Assembly (NCBI GenBank): GCA_933228895.1
Contig: OW121851.1
Coordinates: 133,223,624-133,287,623 of the forward strand
Length of the DNA: 64,000 bases
Direction of reading: 5' to 3'
Origin: Platycnemis pennipes
Taxonomy: Eukaryota; Arthropoda; Insecta; Odonata; Platycnemididae
Of this stretch, positions 58,680 through 64,000 are shown one piece after another. A program made the position numbers and the translations under genes. The notes beneath the pieces are model-generated. The model saw nothing but the letters and a program-made list of their open reading frames with translations. It had not been told where the DNA came from and searched no databases. The first letter of the stretch is position 1. The number at the start of each line of letters is the position of its first letter.

Positions 58680-58935
58680 ATTGGCGGAGGAGCGCACGTG
58701 TGGTGGCGCACCCTAGTGGCTTCCACCCCCAAGTGTGGGAAGGGGGAAGGCGTGGGAGATAAGCGAGAGTGAGTACTTGACCTGCCCTACATACGGCCAC
58801 ATGAAGTGCTGCAGCTTCCTCCCCCGCGCCACCCCCTCCTTCTTCACCCCCGAGGGCGGGTGACCCAAATGGGTGCGGGCGGGGGTAGGATGAGGGGGGA
58901 GGGGATGACGCCAGGGGGGTGGGAACGGGGGCCAA
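58680..58935 (-). other. Possible 5' exon or CpG-rich regulatory segment of Pdp1
   Basis: A GC/CpG-rich island like the two 5' Pdp1 exons. On the - strand an unbroken C-rich tract without AG ends in GGGGGTGAAG, as a polypyrimidine tract and acceptor might. One frame reads GVKKEGVARGRKLQHFMWPY then VGQ before GTCAAG. Another frame would give the phase needed by the exon at 51843. The donor is weak and I do not recognise the peptide. It could equally be a noncoding CpG island. Confidence 0.2.
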
Positions 58936-59033
58936 AAATTATTATTTTTATTTTTAGTGCTTTGGGTTCTAAGGTTTCACGTGTGTCTTGTTGGAGTGCG
59001 CCTTGTCTTCTTCCCTCACATTACCCTTGAATG

Positions 59034-59205
59034 TGGGGTCGGATTGGTGTAGTGGTTAGATTATTGGAGAGCCCGGGTTCGAATCCCGGCAGTGGAAGAT
59101 ATTTTTCATCGGCGAACCAGCCCCTACTTCAGATATTTGCGGAAAACACTCGAGTACTGTACTCTGCCTGACTCGGTGGCGGCGGGGTAAACTCCTCTCT
59201 TGCCA
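59034..59205 (+). mobile_element. tRNA-headed SINE, copy 4, truncated
   Basis: Head GGATTGGTGTAGTGGTTAG and GGGTTCGAATCCCGGCAGTG, body GAACCAGCCCCTACTTC and ACACTCGAGTACTGTACTC. It breaks off before the ATGGGACGTTA block. Confidence 0.85.
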
Positions 59206-59214
59206 AGCCTAAGG

Positions 59215-60200
59215 TCGTACTATAAGAGATCAAAATAGGCCGCATAGCAAGGGATAGGCAGGTGGAATGTTGTTAGAAGAAGTCTGTAGTGCATGATACA
59301 TGTATTAACATTACTAACCCATGCATGATGGATAAATACAGATTAATGTGTTGAGGTAAATGCCATTATAACCAATGATCCCTTCATTATTTTGTAGATA
59401 CTAGCTGCATGTGGCTCTATTATCTAACATGTCTCCATGTAGTATTTCCATTCTTTGGGAATCATTGTCAGACCGTAGGTTGTCATGTAGGCTTACTTAG
59501 TCTATAAATACCTTGATAATATAGTGAAGATAAGATAATTGTATCAGCGTAACCAGTCTACTAAATGAACTAACATGGGAATCATTATGAGAAGGTAGGC
59601 TGAAACATACACTAATCTTTAACTACATTAGAAAATAATATGTTCACTGATGACGTTAAAACATTTCGCCAACTCCAGCTTACCATGGTATTTAGAACAT
59701 AAGAAGTCATTTCAGGCGTCACTTTCCGGAAGTTTGCGATATTCATAATGAAATACAATAGTAGCCCGAAACCCGGGTCGGTTATTATTAAAGATTAAGT
59801 GTGGAGTATTGCTATCGTATTTCATTATGAAAATTACTATGGTAGACTGGACCATAATCATAAAATTAGAGAAATTGATTGCCAAACCGACAGATTCAAA
59901 ATGTCTTTCCTTCCTCGTACAATTAGGGATATGAATTAACCTGTAAATATATCAACAAGTAAAAATACAATTGTATCAATGGATAGCATATGTAGTTGCA
60001 TGTTGGTGAAAAGACTTTAAGCTAACCCAAATAACAAATTTTCGCACGCTTACTTTACTATTTTTATCTTTTTTTCACTGATAAGTTTAGACTAGAATGT
60101 AGTTTCTCATCCTTTTTTATGCACGATATGAAATGCATTTTCATCCCCTTCCACACACCTTGATGGTGGCTTGCAGGGAAGATGTAGATGTAGAGCCTAG
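59215..60200 (+). mobile_element. L2-like fragments (C then B) with a small insertion
   Basis: 59215-59455 is a subfamily C 3' UTR piece. From about 59460 decayed subfamily B coding pieces follow, interrupted at 59691-59833 by a foreign segment, then coding text MSFLPRTIRDMN and a 3' end CACACACCTTGATGGTGGCT at about 60155. Confidence 0.82.
59691..59833. mobile_element. 143-bp insertion with 11-bp TSD
   Basis: Flanked by TTACCATGGTA at 59680-59690 and TTACTATGGTA at 59834-59844, one mismatch. The uninterrupted family sequence, TTACTATGGTAGACTGG, confirms it as an insertion. Inside, TTCATAATGAAATAC..ATAG and CTAT..GTATTTCATTATGAA form an inverted repeat around CCCGAAACCCGGGTCGG. The class is unknown. 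Confidence 0.8.
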
Positions 60201-60326
60201 TTGCATGTCAGTGGTGCATACTTGTTGATGCCTATAAATCCTCTCATAGCACGGACATCGGCGTGTGTCCACGTGGCCTTCGAACGAGAAACTAATGCGG
60301 ATATATTATATATATAATCAAAACAC

Positions 60327-61052
60327 GCGGGTCAAGCGAATCGTAAACTGGGATTCGTCAAAAGAGTACTGGGTAAATGTGACGATCATGTACGAGAAAT
60401 CAGCTACATTTCCCTTGTTAGACCTCATTTGGAATATGCTGCCAGTGTATGGGATCCCTACGAAATAGGTCTAAATAACGAACTTGAACGTGTGCAGCGA
60501 AGATCGGCAAGATTTGTAAAGGGACGGTATGATAATCTTTCTAGCGTAACCAGTCTATTAAATGAATTAAATTGGGAATCATTGTCAGATCGCAGGTTGC
60601 AATTTAGACTTAATCTCTTAAACAAATTCCAAGACCATATTTTCAGTGATGATGTTGACAATATTTTGCGGACCCCAACTTACTATGGTAGACTGGACCA
60701 TAATCATAAAATTAGAGAAATAGATGGCCGAACTGAGAGATTCAAAGTGTCCTTTTTTCCTCGTACTATTAGGGATATGAATAACGGTAAATATATCCAG
60801 TACGAGTGTAGCAATGGATAACATTGGTAGCTGCATGTTGGTATAAGGACTTATAACTAACCCAACTAACGGCATGTTTTTGCATGTGTTTTGCTATTTT
60901 TATCTTTTTTTAAATAGCGTAGTTTTGAACAGTACCTATAAAAGTACTGATCCTTTTTTTTTATGCATGATATGTAGTGCATGTTTGGTGAGAGTTCACC
61001 CCCTGCCACACACCTTTATGGGTGCTTGCAGGGTATTATGTAGATGTAGATG
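60327..61052 (+). mobile_element. L2-like LINE fragment, subfamily B, with AACAC TSD
   Basis: A 5'-truncated copy starting at GGGTCAAGCGAATCG. An open frame of 130 codons runs from EYAASVWDPYEIGLNNELER through VQRRSARFVKGRYDNLSSV, RLQFRLNLLNKF and LRTPTYYGRLDHNHKIREID to SFFPRTIRDMNNGKYIQYEC. The UTR and module follow (CACCCCCTGCCACACACC) and the tail is TATGTAGATGTAGATG. AACAC at 60322-60326 recurs at 61053-61057. This is among the least decayed pieces in the window. Confidence 0.93.
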
Positions 61053-61154
61053 AACACTCGGAGTGAAACGAACATTTGAATACGTTTTGGCTCGAATCAA
61101 GAGGAGTTCTACCTACAAAAAGAAAGTCGCCGTAAATAAGATAATTAATGAACC
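61053..61154. repeat. Direct repeat, unit 1
   Basis: CTCGGAGTGAAACGAACATT, TCAAGAGGAGTTCTACCTAC and AAATAAGATAATTAATGAAC recur at 62148-62244 in the same order with few changes. Confidence 0.92.
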
Positions 61155-62147
61155 AATCCATTTATAACAATATGTAACCCCGATTACTTACGCGGGAATC
61201 AGTACGAATCAAGGAGGAAAAGCTGATTGCAATTCACCATATAACTTTTATAATTCTCAGTTTAGCGTTAGGCGACAGTTGATGAGGGCGTTACGTTTCG
61301 CTATCATGTTGCCAACAATTACGGATTGCAAAAAGCGCAAAAGGCTGTTGAATATTAAGCGTGGTCGTTAACAGCGAAGAAACGCATCCAACACGGCTCC
61401 CAAGACACGAAGATAGTCATCCAGACGTTATAAAAAAAGGGCATTTTAAAAGTCCGGGAAGATTCGGATGGGTGTCATCGAGCGAAGACTCTGTTTCCTT
61501 ATTATTGTTCACGACTTAGGGGTTGGCAGAGTACCTGACGGACTTACAATTGGTGAAGATAATTATCTCAAGGGGATGAGAGTAATCGGCGAAAGCTGAG
61601 GAAAGCCAGCGGATGACATCAATTACGCCGAGTTACTCTCGTCCGGAGGGGAGTCAAGATGGGGAGTGGGGGGGTCGTGATGGGGGTGGAAGGGGAAGCA
61701 AGGGGAGGGGGTGCCGTATAGAGAGGGAAAGGAGAGAGGAAGGAGAGAGTCGGGGTAGCGACCAGACAGAATATATATCAATGCCTAATCGACGTAATAG
61801 ACTGCTTCGGAAAGGTGAAAGGAAGTAAGAGATAATAGTAATGACTCGTCAATATACCTAAATATGACGACACCAACACATTACATAGAGAAATTACGAC
61901 AGGCAAAATAGCAGCCTTCCAGTTTCTAGCAAATTTGTCGAATGAAATATTCGTCTATACTCGGAAAGCTGTGAATATATTGCCGGAGAATTGCTGTGGT
62001 GTTTGACTACGAAAGAAAAAGGAATAATAAAACATCAGGGCAGGGTTAAAGCATATCCAGAACTACGCAATATAAGTCGATGAACGGAAATAAGAATGCT
62101 TCGACCTCTGGAATAAGGGAAGAAATAAATTCGCAATGCGAATCAAA
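61155..62147. other. Interval between direct repeats
   Basis: About 1 kb with purine-rich sequence at 61640-61760 (GGGGGTCGTGATGGGGGTGG region). No gene recognised. Confidence 0.4.
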
Positions 62148-62244
62148 ACATTCGGAGTGAAACGAACATTTGAATACATTTTGGCTGGAATCAAGAGGAG
62201 TTCTACCTACATAAAGTGGCCGTAAATAAGATAATTAATGAACC
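62148..62244. repeat. Direct repeat, unit 2
   Basis: Second unit of the 61053-61154 repeat. Just before it, AATCAAAACATTCGGAGTG preserves the join that the L2-like insertion interrupts at 60326/61053. Confidence 0.92.
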
Positions 62245-62457
62245 TGCAGCCAATACTGGTTTATCGAACTATTAAACAGCGAAGAAGAAAACTATTCTTA
62301 TAGCCGAATTATTTTTGTCTCGAGAAGACAAGCCACTCCTCCCATTTCCCTCACTAAAAATTACAGCACTCAGACACTACAAGCTCGACATTTTAGTTAT
62401 ATATGCATGTATATATATACAATTGTATGTGAGCACGGTGCCCTGCATTATATATAT

Positions 62458-63105
62458 TCATCTACATCTACGCAATACCCTGCAAGCCACCGCGAGGGTG
62501 TGTGGCAGGGATGCAGATCAACAAAAATGTACTATTGACATGCAACCAGGCTACTACATGGAAACATAACAGATAATAGGATTACATTAAGCCAGTTGGT
62601 TAGTATCTACATACTAATAAAGGGATTATTGGTTATAATGGCATTTTTCTAGATATTTTAATATGTATTTAACAACCATGGATGGGTTGTTAAATACATA
62701 TTAATGTATTTAACGTATGTATTTAATGTATTTAATAAATGTAATATATGCATCACGCACTAAAGACTACTCTAACAACATTTCACGTACCTATCCCTCT
62801 GATACGCTGCCTATTGGTTTCTATTATAGTATGGGGGAAAATAACATTTTGAATCTATCGATATCGATACAACAATCTAATTCTCTAATCTTATTTATCT
62901 GATCGAATCGAGCATAATATGCTGTGGTTTTTAACGTATATCTAGCATCTTCAGTAAAGTTATCCGTTTTAAATTTCTGCAAGAGATTTAATCGGTACTT
63001 TAACCTACGATCTGATAATAATTTCCAACCTAATTTTTCCATTAATTTCACTACTAACCCTAAGATAACACCTTTTCAACAATCCTAGCTGTTCTACGTT
63101 GCGTG
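62458..63105 (-). mobile_element. L2-like LINE fragment, subfamily A/C, with palindrome
   Basis: The + strand starts CTACATCTACGCAATACCCT and CGCGAGGGTGTGTGGCAGGG. It continues through a UTR carrying an 18-bp-arm palindrome at 62660-62702, then the reverse of MEKLGWKLLSDRRLKYRLNL and LQKFKTDNFTEDARY. Confidence 0.85.
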
Positions 63106-63499
63106 ATGAGTGTACAGAGTACATATCAGTGCATAGGGAACTCCAGGCCACAGGTATGACCCACCGTACAAACGCAATCGGTCTTATACATCTACTGACT
63201 ACACTGCAAGCTACCTCGAGTGCGTGTGGCAGGAGGTGATTTGTTCTTAAACACGTATAGGCACACTAAAATTAACCCACACCAACTACCCAAAGGGAGA
63301 CTTCTATAAACATCAAGCGGGACACGCCCTAAAAATTCCACCTTTGATCCAACATGCACCTAATATAAACAAAAATAATACATCATACCAATTAAATACT
63401 AAATGCAGACATGCCAAAAATTACAAAAAATTCACCATCCCATTCCCTTCCCCGCTTGCTTCCCAGCCATCATACTGCATGTGAATACACAACTGGTCT
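63106..63499. other. Unassigned, with a decayed L2-like module
   Basis: A diverged - strand module lies at about 63190-63245 (CTGCAAGCTACCTCGAGTGC..GGCAGGAGGTGA). The rest shows nothing recognisable. Confidence 0.45.
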
Positions 63500-63808
63500 T
63501 ATATCTATGTCTACACGATACCTTGCAAGCCACCGTGAGGGTGTTTGGCAGGGGGTGAAGATCACCAAGCGTTATACACTATTGACATGCAAACAAGCAA
63601 CTATATATCTATATCTACGACATACCCTGCAAGCCACCTCGAGGGTGTGTGGCAGGGGAAGTATAGGGTCTCATGCAACTAGATTGTTAGCAAATATAGT
63701 GTTTAAGGGAGTAATTCTAATCCTAGCTTTCTCTCCACTCGACCGCATATTTCCCGGATGTCTCTCCCCCACGATAAATCTTTAGTGATTTTTACACCTA
63801 AATACCTT
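63500..63808 (-). mobile_element. L2-like fragment (subfamily A) with nested mini-insertion
   Basis: Starts CTACACGATACCTTGCAAGC with its module. The UTR text CAAACAAGCAACTATA is interrupted at about 63605-63660 by a second module (CTACGACATACCCTGCAAGC..GTGTGGCAGGGG) and resumes with TATAGGGTCTCATGCAAC. It jumps at about 63715 to coding text (reverse of REICGRVERKLGL-type). Confidence 0.82.
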
Positions 63809-64000
63809 TGCAGCGAAGATCGGCAAGATTTGTAAAGGGACGATACGATAATTATATTAGCGTAACCAGTCTATTAAATGAATTGAAATGGGAATCATTG
63901 TCAGATCGCAGGTTGAAATTTAGACTTAATCTCTTAAACAAATTCCAAGGCAATATTTTCAGTGATGATGTTAAAAATATTTTACGAACCCCAACTTACT
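63809..64000 (+). mobile_element. L2-like LINE fragment, subfamily B, cut by window edge
   Basis: Starts CAGCGAAGATCGGCAAGATT and codes for RRSARFVKGRYDNYISVTSL, NELKWESLSDRRLKFRLNLL and NKFQGNIFSDDVKNILRTPT up to the right edge. Confidence 0.9.

Noticed and set aside
31344..63660. CRISPR-like array formed by the repeated CCCTGCAAGCCACC motif
   Set aside because: Spacing is irregular over tens of kilobases, copies lie on both strands and are the 3' ends of LINE fragments.

Overview
The window is animal nuclear DNA. Its genes have spliced GT-AG exons and long introns, and the DNA between them is crowded with transposon remnants. The best guess is an arthropod, probably an insect. The larger gene is a PAR-domain bZIP whose zipper ending resembles Drosophila Pdp1, and the repeats are non-LTR elements, tRNA-headed SINEs and MITEs. 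The species cannot be named from sequence alone.

Only two host genes can be supported, and they point towards each other. The last three exons of FRA10AC1, a conserved nuclear protein linked to splicing, lie on the + strand at 1-142, 440-599 and 6538-6857. A Pdp1/HLF/TEF-type transcription factor lies on the - strand with six coding exons at 51602-51843, 29261-29557, 25976-26132, 23795-23916, 21034-21171 and 19374-19460. All exon phases agree. They encode the PAR region, the basic region and a short leucine zipper ending at a stop. The amino-terminal exon or exons of Pdp1 and the 5' exons of FRA10AC1 are outside the window or not recognised.

Layout. 1-6.9 kb: the FRA10AC1 tail, whose last intron holds a decayed non-LTR element, two MITEs and a foldback. 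6.9-19.4 kb: intergenic DNA with an LTR-like GC island, an RNase H remnant, TTTTAAAA-type and 21-bp tandem repeats, and a likely long Pdp1 3' UTR. 19.4-29.6 kb: the Pdp1 3' half, with nested insertions in its introns. 29.6-51.6 kb: a 22-kb Pdp1 intron made mainly of CR1/L2-like non-LTR fragments, SINE copies and inverted repeats. 51.8-64 kb: upstream DNA or 5' intron of Pdp1 with the same retrotransposon families.

The dominant repeat is one CR1/L2-like group (at least three subfamilies, more than 30 pieces). It ends in a conserved 3' module that can fold into a hairpin (CCCTGC..GCCAC / GTGGC.AGGG) followed by a TAGATG-type tail. Several insertions can be read precisely: an 11-bp target duplication around a SINE, an AACAC duplication around an L2-like copy with a matching empty site nearby, and 9-bp and 11-bp duplications around two small elements. 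Palindromic snap-back joints occur in or beside three L2-like copies. I see no CRISPR array, prokaryotic operon, rRNA or intact tRNA gene. No coordinated novel system is evident; the interest lies in insertion history and element structure.
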